Shown in pieces: positions 16,059 through 24,539 of a stretch of 64,000 bases of DNA; within the stretch, counting starts at the first letter, position 1, and each line of letters opens with the position of its first letter. The position numbers and the translations under genes are program-made. Below the pieces are notes generated by a model. That model made no database searches. It was not told where the DNA came from and was given only the letters and a program-made list of their open reading frames with translations. The stretch lies in contig NZ_AUEY01000016.1 in the NCBI RefSeq assembly GCF_000426225.1, positions 1 through 64,000 of the forward strand, read 5' to 3'. This stretch comes from Desulforegula conservatrix Mb1Pa. GTDB taxonomy: Bacteria > Desulfobacterota > Desulfobacteria > Desulfobacterales > Desulforegulaceae.

Positions 16059-16121
16059 TAATTAATATTCTTAATAAAAAAAGGATTTGTATGGTTGGTT
16101 TGCCATAAAAAACGCCATTTA

Positions 16122-16156
16122 GTCCGGATTAGAGCGTCCTTTGCTCGTAATCCGAC
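16122..16156 (-). repeat. 34-bp REP-type hairpin (reverse)
   Basis: On the minus strand GTCGGATTA c GAGC, AAAGGAC, GCTC TAATCCGGAC: the same hairpin with one extra base in one arm. It lies in the spacer after the VOC gene. Confidence 0.75.
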
Positions 16157-16235
16157 ATTGATCTGAAAATGGAGTTATTGTCATCTTGTCATAATTGGAA
16201 TAAAAAACTTCCGGTAATGAATTAATACAATCCAG

Positions 16236-16598
16236 TTATAACCAAAACTCAAGTCTGTTGCCTTCAGGATCAGAAAAATAAATCACCTTTGATCCCCAAG
16301 CATGCTCTTTGACGGTTGCGTCTTTAAGCCCGTTTTCCCTTAGAAAGGCGCATGCTGTTTCAATGTCATCGACCTTCATAGTGATGGTGATGCCTTTGCC
16401 TGCCGAAGATCCAACAGATGTTTTCGATGCGTCGGCTATGCTCAGTCTGGACGTCCTGTTCAGCTCAAATTCCACAAACCACCCAAGTGAAGAGGTCTCT
16501 GGAAGCTTCAGCGTATTCTTGTAAAATGCGACAGTTTCCTGCCATTTTTCGCAATAAAGGATTGTGTTAACTATTTGTATATCCATTTTGATATTCAT
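16236..16598 (-). CDS. VOC-fold (glyoxalase/bleomycin-resistance-like) protein
   Basis: About 120 residues from ATG 16598 (MNIKMDIQIVNTILYC); ATG 16610 or 16586 are alternatives, and all sit around the stop of the ferredoxin gene. The pattern WQETVAFYKNTLKLP, then FSDPEGNRLEFWL at the C-terminus is typical of one vicinal-oxygen-chelate module pair. Such proteins bind a metal and act on small molecules or sequester drugs; substrate unknown. It follows the ferredoxin in the same direction and is probably co-transcribed. Confidence 0.75.
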   Translation of the reverse strand: MNIKMDIQIVNTILYCEKWQETVAFYKNTLKLPETSSLGWFVEFELNRTSRLSIADASKTSVGSSAGKGITITMKVDDIETACAFLRENGLKDATVKEHAWGSKVIYFSDPEGNRLEFWL

Positions 16599-16602
16599 GG
16601 CT

Positions 16603-16788
16603 TTACTCATGGGATATGGCGCCTGCCGGGCAGCCATCTTCAGCGCTTAGGGCTTTTTCCTGGAATTCTTCAGGAACAGGATTAATCTTGACACTCGACT
16701 TTTCATCAACAAGCTCGAACACTTCGGGACATGTACTTTCACAGGCTCCGCATCCTATACATAATTCTTGATCAACCTTGAATTTCAT
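16603..16788 (-). CDS. Small ferredoxin, single [4Fe-4S]
   Basis: A 61-residue ferredoxin from the ATG at 16788, chosen because GGAG lies 7 bases upstream; the frame is open further but without such a site. Cysteines are CIGCGACESTCPEVF near residues 10-24 and a fourth in DGCPAGAI near the end, so one [4Fe-4S] cluster. It may carry electrons for the hybrid cluster protein encoded upstream; the intervening Fe-S protein supports a shared electron-transfer route, but that is inference. Confidence 0.85.
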   Translation of the reverse strand: MKFKVDQELCIGCGACESTCPEVFELVDEKSSVKINPVPEEFQEKALSAEDGCPAGAISHE

Positions 16789-16853
16789 TTTATTGCTCCA
16801 GTGCAAATTAATGTTCTTTTGTGTTTTGCTTAACCAGAAATTATCCTGATATT

Positions 16854-17633
16854 TTACCCTGAGCACCCGCAGCCATGGGACATTATTTTTTGCATTGTTT
16901 CTGCTTTTGCTCTGTCTCCGTTTCTTGTTATGATTTCCTCTGAAACAGGGATAGAAGTTTTTGCCATTTTCTGGGCTTCACTCACAAGTACAACCATTCC
17001 CGCGCAGCAAGGTACTTCCATTCTTGCTATGGTAATAGATTTTATGCCATTTCCTGCAAAAATCTGGGCAAGTTTTTCTACGTGCATTTTGCTGTCATCG
17101 AATTTCGGGCAGCCCATTAATACGATCTTGTCTTTTATGAAGTCTCTGTGCAGATTCGCGTATGCAGCAGCAGAGCAGTCAGCCAGAATAAGAAGCTCGG
17201 CATTTTTCAGATAAGGCGCGTTCGGAGGAACAAGTCTTATCTTGAGAGGCCAGTTGGCCAGTTGGGATTCTGCTATCGCCGTGCCATGATTGCTTGCAGC
17301 TTCTGGCTTAGCCATAGGCTTTAATGTCATGATTGAAGAAGACGGACATCCGCATCCTGTGTGCTTTGGATGCTCTGATTTCTTCTTCATGTCCTCAAGA
17401 TGCTTGTGTACTGCTTCTTCATCAAACGGATCAGCTTCTCTTTCTATGATTTTGAGAGCGTCCTGGGGGCATGAGCCCATGCAGGCTCCGAGTCCGTCAC
17501 AGAACATGTCTTTAATAACCTTTGCTTTGCCGTTTATTATCTGTATCGCGCCTTCAGCACATGAAACCACGCAGTTGCCGCATCCGTCGCATTTGTCTTC
17601 ATTTATTTCTATTATTTTGCGTATTGTTTTCAT
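16854..17633 (-). CDS. Ferredoxin-domain iron-sulfur protein next to hcp
   Basis: A 259-residue protein. The N-terminal 70 residues form a ferredoxin domain: first motif CDGCGNCVVSC, second CDGLGACMGSCP, where the second cysteine is replaced by Leu. A Cys-containing linker (HTGCGCPSSS) leads to a C-terminal domain (about 120-259) with CPKFDD, VPCCAGM and the terminal HGCGCSG. Proteins of this type are often found next to hybrid cluster protein in anaerobes and probably feed it electrons. The start codon and direction match the hcp transcript, with a 329-base spacer rich in hairpins between them. Confidence 0.78.
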   Translation of the reverse strand: MKTIRKIIEINEDKCDGCGNCVVSCAEGAIQIINGKAKVIKDMFCDGLGACMGSCPQDALKIIEREADPFDEEAVHKHLEDMKKKSEHPKHTGCGCPSSSIMTLKPMAKPEAASNHGTAIAESQLANWPLKIRLVPPNAPYLKNAELLILADCSAAAYANLHRDFIKDKIVLMGCPKFDDSKMHVEKLAQIFAGNGIKSITIARMEVPCCAGMVVLVSEAQKMAKTSIPVSEEIITRNGDRAKAETMQKIMSHGCGCSG

Positions 17634-17689
17634 TTTCTTTCTCCTTCATTTTAAAACTTGATGGCCTCATATTTTATATTTGGGCCACG

Positions 17690-17872
17690 GAAAACACGAA
17701 ACATACGAAAAAGTCGATTATTGCTAAGTTTTTTTCAGAAAACCCTTTCTTCAAATAAAGTGTTTTCCGAACCTTTCCCCAAAAAAATTCGGTTAATAAA
17801 AAGTTTTTGAGGGGTGTGGGGAACTTTTTACAAAAAGTTCCCCGCGTTTTTCGTGTCTTTAGTGTGTTTCGT
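17690..17872. repeat. Palindromic element between hcp and Fe-S gene
   Basis: Ends are imperfect inverted repeats: CCACGGAAAACACGAAAC on the left and GTGTGTTTCGTGG on the right. Inside, GGGGAACTTTTT and AAAAAGTTCCCC (17818-17843) form a perfect stem. The hairpin could end or attenuate transcription after hcp. Confidence 0.55.
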
Positions 17873-17920
17873 GGTTTCTCCCTCTCCATAATCTTGCCGG
17901 AGAGGGAGGTGTTCTTATGT

Positions 17921-17948
17921 GGTGTGCAAGCCTTGAGGCTTGAGCACC
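17921..17948. repeat. Palindromic repeat, host copy of the 433-460 element
   Basis: GGTGTGCAAGCC and GGCTTGAGCACC around TTGA, then TTACGTTTT. It stands 15 bases past the hcp stop and may serve as its terminator stem. Confidence 0.5.
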
Positions 17949-17962
17949 TTACGTTTTATGTC

Positions 17963-19588
17963 TTAGCCGAGTATTGCCTTAAGGTCTTCATCAGCGGTCT
18001 TGATCGGCATGATGTTGAAGTTTTTAACCAGAACATCAATAACGTTCGGACTCAAGAATGCAGGAAGTGATGGCCCGAGTCTTATGTCCTTGATTCCGAG
18101 GAAGAGCAGGGTCAGAAGAATCGCTACTGCTTTCTGCTCATACCATGAGAGTATGAAGGACAGCGGCAGATCGTTGACTCCGCACTCGAATGCTCCAGCA
18201 AGGGCAACCGCTATCTGAACAGCTGAGTAAGCGTCGTTGCACTGGCCTACATCGAGAAGTCTCGGGATTCCGCCTATATCGCCAAGCTGCTTGTCAAAGA
18301 ATCTGAACTTTCCGCATGCAAGGGTAAGAATCATGCAGTCCTTGGGCACTTTTTCAACAAATTCAGTGTAGTAGTTGCGGCCAGGTTTTGCGCCGTCGCA
18401 GCCGCCCACAAGGAAGAAGTGGCGGATTGCCTTGCTTTTAACGCCTTCGATTACCTTGTCTGCAACGCCAAGAACCGTATTTCTCGCAAAGCCAACCATT
18501 ACGGACGCGCCTGCCTTGTCTTCCGCAAATCCTGGCATATCAAGAGCTTTTTTGATTACAGGACTGAAATCCTTGCTTGCAATGTGCTCAACTCCTGGCC
18601 AGCCAACAAGACCCGTTGTGAATATATGGTCTTTATAAGTTTCTTTTGGCTTCTGGATACAGTTTGTGGTCATGAGTATCGCACCAGGGAACTCGTCGAA
18701 CTCCTTTGCCTGATTCTGCCATGCTGTTCCGTAATGGCCGAAGAAATGGCTGAATTTCTTGAGCTCAGGATAAGCATGGGTCGGCAGCATTTCACCGTGG
18801 GTATAGATGTTGATGCCCTTGCCTTCGGTCTGCTTAAGAAGCTCATACATGTCTTTAAGATCATGGCCTGAAACAAGGATGGCCTTGCCTTTTTTTGTTC
18901 CAAGAGGAACGCTGGTCGGAACCGGATGCCCGTAAGTTCCTGTGTTGCCTGCATCAAGAAGTTCCATTGCCTTGAGGTTGATTTCGCCGCATTTGAGAAC
19001 AAGGCCTACTAGTTCATTAACACCAAGGGTGTTATCAAGGGTAGCTGCCATTCCTTCATAGAGGAAATCATAAACAGCCTGATCTGTTTTGCCGAGAATC
19101 GCAGCATGGTCGGCATATGCTGCAACTCCCTTGATACCATAAATCAAAAGCTGTCTGAGCGATGTGATGTCAACATTTGCGTCGAGTTCCGCCTTGAAGC
19201 TGGTTTTTTCGCCTTCAGCAATAAGAGCTGCGGTGTTAAGTCCTTTGTAGCTTCCCTTGTACTGCGGGAAACTTGTGTTTCCGCCCTTTGCAGTAATTTT
19301 TTCTTTCATTGCAGCCATGCGGGTTTCTGCTTCCTGCATGAGCTTGGTGAATCTTTCAGGATCAAAGTCAACGTTTGTAAGGGTTGAAAAAATTGCCTGA
19401 CATGCGAAATGATCGTCTTCAGGAGTCTTTGCGCCGTGCTTTGCAGCTTCAAGAGCCACAAGGGAGAATCCTTTCATTGTATGAACCAGAAGATCCTGAA
19501 TTGCCGCTGTTTCAGGGGTTTTTCCGCATACGCCTATCTTGTCGCATCCTGTACCTTTTGCAGTCTGTTCACATTGAAAGCAAAACAT
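17963..19588 (-). CDS. hcp: Hybrid cluster protein (Hcp; hydroxylamine/NO reductase)
   Basis: A 541-residue Hcp. The N-terminal cluster ligands are Cys3, Cys6, Cys15 and Cys21 (CxxC-x8-C-x5-C), the spacing of the [4Fe-4S]-binding class found in Desulfovibrio and other anaerobes. The hybrid-cluster half includes GEMLPTHAYPEL, TTNCIQKP, GGCDGAKPGRNYYTEF and the C-terminal DVGQCNDAYSA. It reduces hydroxylamine in vitro and NO in vivo and protects against nitrosative stress. A divergent Crp/Fnr regulator (19728) with an FNR-type box (19694-19709) makes an HcpR-hcp pair. The ribosome site is AAGGAGAAATA. Confidence 0.95.
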   Translation of the reverse strand: MFCFQCEQTAKGTGCDKIGVCGKTPETAAIQDLLVHTMKGFSLVALEAAKHGAKTPEDDHFACQAIFSTLTNVDFDPERFTKLMQEAETRMAAMKEKITAKGGNTSFPQYKGSYKGLNTAALIAEGEKTSFKAELDANVDITSLRQLLIYGIKGVAAYADHAAILGKTDQAVYDFLYEGMAATLDNTLGVNELVGLVLKCGEINLKAMELLDAGNTGTYGHPVPTSVPLGTKKGKAILVSGHDLKDMYELLKQTEGKGINIYTHGEMLPTHAYPELKKFSHFFGHYGTAWQNQAKEFDEFPGAILMTTNCIQKPKETYKDHIFTTGLVGWPGVEHIASKDFSPVIKKALDMPGFAEDKAGASVMVGFARNTVLGVADKVIEGVKSKAIRHFFLVGGCDGAKPGRNYYTEFVEKVPKDCMILTLACGKFRFFDKQLGDIGGIPRLLDVGQCNDAYSAVQIAVALAGAFECGVNDLPLSFILSWYEQKAVAILLTLLFLGIKDIRLGPSLPAFLSPNVIDVLVKNFNIMPIKTADEDLKAILG

Positions 19589-19693
19589 ATTATTTCTCCT
19601 TAGATTTTGTATTAACGGTTTTTATATTTATGTTATCTGTAAATTCATTTCCGCGCTGTTGGATATCTTTTAGCACTGCGTTAAAATGAAAAC

Positions 19694-19709
19694 CTTGACC
19701 TGAATCAAG
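19694..19709. promoter_or_regulatory. FNR/HcpR-type operator candidate
   Basis: CTTGA-CCTGAA-TCAAG, a perfect 5+5 palindrome of the TTGA-N6-TCAA type bound by Crp/Fnr-family regulators. It lies 19 bases before the regulator start and about 106 bases before hcp, so it could serve autoregulation and hcp control. Confidence 0.6.
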
Positions 19710-19727
19710 AAAACGGAAAAAAATGAA

Positions 19728-20423
19728 ATGAATAAAAGAATAATTGGAATTATTTCTTCGGCACCTTTGTTTTCTGGCCTGCCTGAAGATGATATTGCCG
19801 AAATAGCAGGCATTCTGAAGCAAAAAGATGTTCTTAAGGGTGAAATGATCTTCTCGGACGGCGAACCTTCGAGCGGGTTTTATATTGTAGCAAGCGGAAG
19901 CGTAAAGATTTATAAACTCGCTCCTGACGGCAAGGAGAAAATTCTCCATATATTCGGCAAGGGGCAGCCTTTTGCCGAAGTCGCAGTATTCAGCGGTGAT
20001 CCTTACCCGGCCAATGCTCTTGCTCTCCAGAAAAGTCATCTTCTCTTTTTTCCTAAAAAAGAGTTTATAGATCTTATCGCAAAAAAACCTGGACTCGCGC
20101 TTTCCATGCTTGGCGTAATGGCCGCAAGGCTCAGGCAATTCTCGGTTCAGATTGAAAATCTTACTTTAAAAGATGTCCCTGCAAGGCTGGCAGGATATAT
20201 TCTTTTTCTTGTGGAAGAACAGAGTGACAATAAATCTGTGGAACTTGACGTTTCAAAAAACCATCTTGCAAGCATACTTGGAGCCACGCCTGAAACACTT
20301 TCAAGGGTTATGGCCAGAATGGCCCAGGAAGGTCTTATAAATGTTGATGGAAGAATAATTTCAATAATTGATAAAACCGGCCTTGAGAATCTTTCGTCTT
20401 CAGGTCGTGGAGGGCTTGAGTAA
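19728..20423 (+). CDS. Crp/Fnr-family regulator, HcpR-like
   Basis: A 231-residue regulator: cNMP-binding-like beta-roll (about residues 10-125), dimer helix (PARLAGYILFLVEE), and a winged helix-turn-helix (KNHLASILGATPETLSRVMA). No Fe-S cysteines like those of FNR are present. Its divergent position beside hcp and the palindrome in between match HcpR regulators of anaerobes, which respond to NO or nitrite. The ATG at 19728 has only a weak GGA upstream. HcpR assignment is from context plus family. Confidence 0.82.
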   Translation: MNKRIIGIISSAPLFSGLPEDDIAEIAGILKQKDVLKGEMIFSDGEPSSGFYIVASGSVKIYKLAPDGKEKILHIFGKGQPFAEVAVFSGDPYPANALALQKSHLLFFPKKEFIDLIAKKPGLALSMLGVMAARLRQFSVQIENLTLKDVPARLAGYILFLVEEQSDNKSVELDVSKNHLASILGATPETLSRVMARMAQEGLINVDGRIISIIDKTGLENLSSSGRGGLE

Positions 20424-20578
20424 AGGGGGCACCTTTAAAAATTGTCTTTTTGCGCGTTAGTTGCGTCAGCGTCGTACTCGAATCCTCATTTATACCTCAT
20501 AAACTCGGGTTCTCCGTGCGCCGCTTCCTTGCATCCATATCAAAAATTCTATTTTTTAGAGGCGTCCTAAAATTAAAA

Positions 20579-20607
20579 GGCGTTTCCTTTATTTTCAAGG
20601 AAACGCC
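20579..20607 (-). terminator. Terminator of rubrerythrin-like gene
   Basis: GGCGTTTCCTT and AAGGAAACGCC form a perfect 11-bp stem with a 7-base loop; on the minus strand it is followed by TTTTAATTTT. It lies 15 bases past the rubrerythrin stop. Confidence 0.8.
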
Positions 20608-20621
20608 TCGGACTGGTTTTA

Positions 20622-21098
20622 CTATTTTACTTCAATAAGTTTTTTGCTGAGCAATCTGATGTGAGACATTTCTTCCTTGATGATTGCATCAACTTTGGCC
20701 TGTCCTGCGCCAGGAGCAACAAGGTCTTTCATTCCAAGATAGAAAACTATGGAATCTTTTTCAGCAGTTATAGCTGCCTTGAATATTTCTTTGAGAGAAG
20801 TTGAATCAATTTCTTTTTCATAAAACACTCTGGTGTCAGCAAGCGACTTGAGATAAAGCACTGCTTCGTTCTCAGGGTCGAAAACCTTGGACTTTTTCAG
20901 TTCTTCAGTAAGTTCAGACTTCATTTTTTTGAAAGTGTTTTCATGGTCGTCTTCCATTGCAGCAAGCTCAAGAAGAAATTTCTTAGCATCTGCGTCACTA
21001 ACGCTTTCAGCTGCTTTTCTGTAAAATTTGGCGCCGTTCACTTCGATCTGAACCGCCATTTCAAAGATTTCATCCGCGTTAAAATCATATGCCGCCAT
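20622..21098 (-). CDS. Rubrerythrin-type ferritin-like protein (no rubredoxin domain)
   Basis: A 158-residue four-helix diiron protein: EMAVQIEVNGAKFYRKAAE carries the first Glu ligands, EDDHENTF the second ExxH, and EEMSHIRLL the last ExxH near the C-terminus. The rubredoxin Fe-Cys4 domain of full rubrerythrin is absent. Such erythrins detoxify peroxide or store iron in anaerobes. The neighbours hcp and hcpR suggest a shared oxidative and nitrosative defence role. The start has AGGACC upstream, and a perfect terminator follows. Confidence 0.85.
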   Translation of the reverse strand: MAAYDFNADEIFEMAVQIEVNGAKFYRKAAESVSDADAKKFLLELAAMEDDHENTFKKMKSELTEELKKSKVFDPENEAVLYLKSLADTRVFYEKEIDSTSLKEIFKAAITAEKDSIVFYLGMKDLVAPGAGQAKVDAIIKEEMSHIRLLSKKLIEVK

Positions 21099-21296
21099 GT
21101 TTGGGTCCTTTCCTTTTTATCCTGAAGTTTTATGCTCTTGCTTAATAACTTGGGTTATGAGGCTTTTTAGGTTTAAAGCCTGCTATTGTGTCATTATAGG
21201 TTTTATTTCTAATTAAGACACATTTTGTCAATATAAAAGTGGCTGTCCTCAATTATTAATGGGGAAGTCTCTTATTCAGGAACAGACCACGCATTT

Positions 21297-21509
21297 TTAT
21301 TTTTCCTTTGCGAGTTTGCATTCAGCATCCCACTCAGGGCAGGCGTTCTGTATATCTTCTTCCCATTTGGCAAGGCACTCATTGCATTCAAGTTCAATAT
21401 TTTTGATATGACCGTATTTTTTTATCATTTCATCCCTTGTCATATCGGTAATCTGGCTGCATCCGCACTGTGGGCATCCTGAAGTAATCTTGAAGCGTTC
21501 TTTTTTCAT
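21297..21509 (-). CDS. Small zinc-ribbon-like hypothetical protein
   Basis: A 70-residue protein with CPQCGC near residue 12, CNEC near 42, and two more Cys (ACPEWDAEC) near the end. The first two pairs would form a zinc ribbon. AAGGAGG-like sequence (GGAGGATAAAAC) stands before the ATG. It lies in a loose group with rubrerythrin and hcp. Function unknown. Confidence 0.7.
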   Translation of the reverse strand: MKKERFKITSGCPQCGCSQITDMTRDEMIKKYGHIKNIELECNECLAKWEEDIQNACPEWDAECKLAKEK

Positions 21510-21742
21510 GTTTTATCCTCCTTATTCATGTTTTATACGAAAGTAAGTGTTTTTGACTGAAAGTCAAAGTCGTTAAACGTGTTGAAAAGAATTATTATGG
21601 AGTCAATTTCGTTGAATATGATATTTAAATAGCATTTTCCTGAGTTTAGTAAAAGACGAAGTTTTGCATTTGCATAAAAAATAATTTTATGTCCACTCAT
21701 TTTATAGCCTGATTAAGCGGGGTTATATTTTGCCTTGCGTCA

Positions 21743-22852
21743 TTAATCCTTTTGGGAGATGGCATGATCTGCCGGGCCAGAGAAAAAGACCCTGTAAAGG
21801 ATAAAAGCGTAACTGATTGTGGCTGCAATCGCAAACTCCTTTGAAAACGCTCCTATTGGTGCTGTTATCAGAACCGTGAACCAGTGGAAGGCTATCAGGC
21901 GTCTTGAGTGAAGCTGAATAGGGAAATCATTATATCTTATTATTACAGACAGACCGCTGAGGTTCCATCCGTAAAGGGAAGTGAACGTATGCAGCTTCAG
22001 GAGGAATTTCATTATCTGTGGATCTCTGTTTGGATAAAATTCAAGAACTATGTAAGCGATTCCGGTTATGGCTGTCATGACCAGAAAAAACATGCCTGAT
22101 GTCAGGAAGTTTTTCTGCTGAATAGCTTTTCCATCCCTCATGTACAGAAAAAATATAACAATAACAGCAATAAACAGCATTCCTGAGATTAAAAGCTGGG
22201 CCACCATTTTTTCAAAAAGAATAAAAAGGAAGAATATGATTACCCCAAGGTTAATAGCCCAGAATCCGGCTTCTTTCAGAGAGTGTGATTCTATATGCAG
22301 ATGCTCCGGTATAAGAGCAAACATCAGGCTCATTGTGATGAGAGACAGGGGAAATGAAAAACCCAGGAAAAATGTGTCTATGACAAGTTTTTTCATGCTT
22401 ATAAGATACAGGTACTCGTTATTTATGATAACAAGTGTCGAAATGACAAGGCCAAGCGAAAGACATAGCATGGAAGCCTGATGAAATTTTTCGCTTACGC
22501 TCACATCTTTTTTGAAGAATCCGGGAATGAATCCGAATCGTCTGATTCTTATTGATGCGACAATGGATGCAAGAATAAAGCTGCAGACCATGGCCGGAAT
22601 ATATAGATTAAAAAATGCAAAAAAAGCATATATAATTGATATTATGATAAAAAAAACTACAGGCGCCGTGATTCTTTTTTTGCCTATTGTGTAATATAAA
22701 ATTATGCTTCCACCGCTGCAGAGATTGAACAGAAAAACATGAAGCCGTTCGAAATTGTAAGGAATCTGAACCGTCATGAATTGCGGAAGAAATCCGCAGA
22801 AGAGTGCGATGGTCATGATTACGAGAAAGAAAGCCTTGGAACCTGAGTTCAT
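21743..22852 (-). CDS. Polytopic membrane protein of unknown function
   Basis: A 369-residue protein with about eleven hydrophobic segments along its length (for example APVVFFIIISIIYAFFAFF and LLISGMLFIAVIVIFFLYM). Histidines cluster near the membrane surface (PEHLHIESHS, LKLHTFTSLYGW, HSRRLIAFHW), which could bind heme or metal, reminiscent of NnrS-like or oxidase-like folds, but no family is recognised with confidence. Hydrophobic residues dominate and no signal-peptide cleavage site is clear. It is a single gene between intergenic regions. Confidence 0.7.
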   Translation of the reverse strand: MNSGSKAFFLVIMTIALFCGFLPQFMTVQIPYNFERLHVFLFNLCSGGSIILYYTIGKKRITAPVVFFIIISIIYAFFAFFNLYIPAMVCSFILASIVASIRIRRFGFIPGFFKKDVSVSEKFHQASMLCLSLGLVISTLVIINNEYLYLISMKKLVIDTFFLGFSFPLSLITMSLMFALIPEHLHIESHSLKEAGFWAINLGVIIFFLFILFEKMVAQLLISGMLFIAVIVIFFLYMRDGKAIQQKNFLTSGMFFLVMTAITGIAYIVLEFYPNRDPQIMKFLLKLHTFTSLYGWNLSGLSVIIRYNDFPIQLHSRRLIAFHWFTVLITAPIGAFSKEFAIAATISYAFILYRVFFSGPADHAISQKD

Positions 22853-22976
22853 ATATTTAAGCCTCTAAAAATAATAGCTGCAATGATTTTGGGCCGCATG
22901 ATTTTTGATTTTAGAATTTGGATTTATGGTTGATGGTAAAAGACCAATACTTCAAAAATCGAAAATCATAACTCCT

Positions 22977-23003
22977 GCGGGTTGCTTTTTGGAAAAGCTC
23001 CGC
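22977..23003 (-). repeat. GCGGAGC/AAAAGC hairpin module (reverse)
   Basis: On the minus strand GCGGAGCTTTTCC, AAAAAGCAACCCGC: the same module found in the composite repeat and at 7573, 27259 and 38632. It lies after the leftward epimerase gene region. Confidence 0.6.
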
Positions 23004-23151
23004 AATCATTTTCATAAAGCTCAAGTATGTGCAGATATAAATTTGTCTGTAAAGTCCCTTAAGAACGATTGTCTCTAAAAAGGTTTTCCACCATATCCAT
23101 AAATTGTCTGACCGGCTTTTTTCCAAAAAAGCGAACAATCAGAAGTTCGCT

Positions 23152-24537
23152 CTACAAAGAGCAAGTTCTGCCAAGCGTATGCCTGAGAGCTGTTTCAAGA
23201 TCCGGTTTTAAGAATACATAACCTGATCCGAGCAATTTTGACGGAATAACACGGCTACTGGCAAGAAGAATTTCGTCTGCCATCTGTCCGAATGCGGCTT
23301 TAAGTATTATTTCGGGAATATCAGTAAATGCCGGTCGTTTCAGAATCTTTGAAAGAACTTCAACGAGCATTTTGTTTGTAACTGGTTCCGGGGCAACAAG
23401 ATTAACTTTGCCTGTCAAGGAATCATTAAGCATTATATGGTAAATTGCTCCGATTACATCATCCATGGAAATCCACGCCATATACTGATTCCCATTTCCT
23501 GTTTTTCCGCCAAACCCTGCCTTGAAAACTGGAAGCATTTTGGATAAAGCTCCGCCTTCCGGAGTCAGAACAACACCAATTCTGGCAATAACAAGCCTTA
23601 TACTCTTTTTAAGATTGTCAGATGCTGATTTTTCCCAGGCATCACAGAGATCTGATATAAACAGATTTCCCTTGGACGTTTTTTCGGAGAGAATTATATC
23701 TCCCCTGTCTCCATAAAAGCCGGTTGCAGAAGCAGAAATAAAGACTTTTGGCGGGTTTTTCAGGGTATTTAAGGCCTTTGCCAGAAGAGCTGTTCCTTTG
23801 GTTCTGCTTTCTATGAAAACTTTCTTTTTTTCAGGAGTCCATTTGCTGTCGCCTATGTTTTCACCTGCAAGATGAATTATGGCGTCAAATCCTTCAAGTT
23901 CGTCCGAATTAATAATTCCCTCTGACGGATTCCAGAAAATCTCATTTTTATTAAAAGGCTTTCTTCTAACCAGTTTATAGACCTCATGGCCTCCTGTCGT
24001 AAAAAAGGGAGCCAGATTTGATCCTATAAGGCCGCTTGCCCCGCTTATCAGAATCTTCCATGTTCCGTGCTTTTTTTTGAACTCCATGTGTCTGGAAATA
24101 TCGCTGGTAGTCAGCTCATGTCTGTATCTGAAAATTTCAGTCAGCTTTGAGCGGATTTTGCCCTCAAGCAGAAAGTCTCCCAAATAAGAAAAAGGAGCTT
24201 CTAATTCAATTTCGTCTGTCAGCAGGCATTTGCCATCAGAAGAATCACTGAATATATGAGTATGCCTCCAGCTCTTCAGCGGGCCATGTATCTGAATATC
24301 CCTGAACATGCTGTTTATTTCATAATCAGTGTGAAGGGCTGTCCATCTGTAAGGAACCGGCCCTTCGTGCATGATCATTTTTGTTATTGATCCTGGCGAG
24401 ATTCCACCTTTTCGAATGATCTTCAATGGATCCCAGGGAGGGCTAAGCCTTTCAAGTGCTCCGTCCCTTTCGTGCCAGGAAAAAAGCTCGTGCTTAGGCG
24501 CGTCCATTATAGAACTGTATCTGAATATTTTTTTCAT
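23152..24537 (-). CDS. SRPBCC domain fused to TIGR01777-family NAD-epimerase
   Basis: A 461-residue fusion. Residues 1-150 form an SRPBCC/START-like ligand cavity (FRYSSIMDAPKHELFSWHER, LKSWRHTHIF). Residues 160-461 form an SDR epimerase: ILISGASGLIGSNL (NAD site), IIHLAGENIG, SASATGFYGDRG and the C-terminal DUF1731-like segment. The single-domain form is known as YfcH/SDR39U1; the N-terminal fusion is a recognised variant. Substrate unknown. It starts 2 bases after the stop of the serine acetyltransferase gene, so the two are co-transcribed. Confidence 0.85.
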   Translation of the reverse strand: MKKIFRYSSIMDAPKHELFSWHERDGALERLSPPWDPLKIIRKGGISPGSITKMIMHEGPVPYRWTALHTDYEINSMFRDIQIHGPLKSWRHTHIFSDSSDGKCLLTDEIELEAPFSYLGDFLLEGKIRSKLTEIFRYRHELTTSDISRHMEFKKKHGTWKILISGASGLIGSNLAPFFTTGGHEVYKLVRRKPFNKNEIFWNPSEGIINSDELEGFDAIIHLAGENIGDSKWTPEKKKVFIESRTKGTALLAKALNTLKNPPKVFISASATGFYGDRGDIILSEKTSKGNLFISDLCDAWEKSASDNLKKSIRLVIARIGVVLTPEGGALSKMLPVFKAGFGGKTGNGNQYMAWISMDDVIGAIYHIMLNDSLTGKVNLVAPEPVTNKMLVEVLSKILKRPAFTDIPEIILKAAFGQMADEILLASSRVIPSKLLGSGYVFLKPDLETALRHTLGRTCSL

Positions 24538-24539
24538 TT

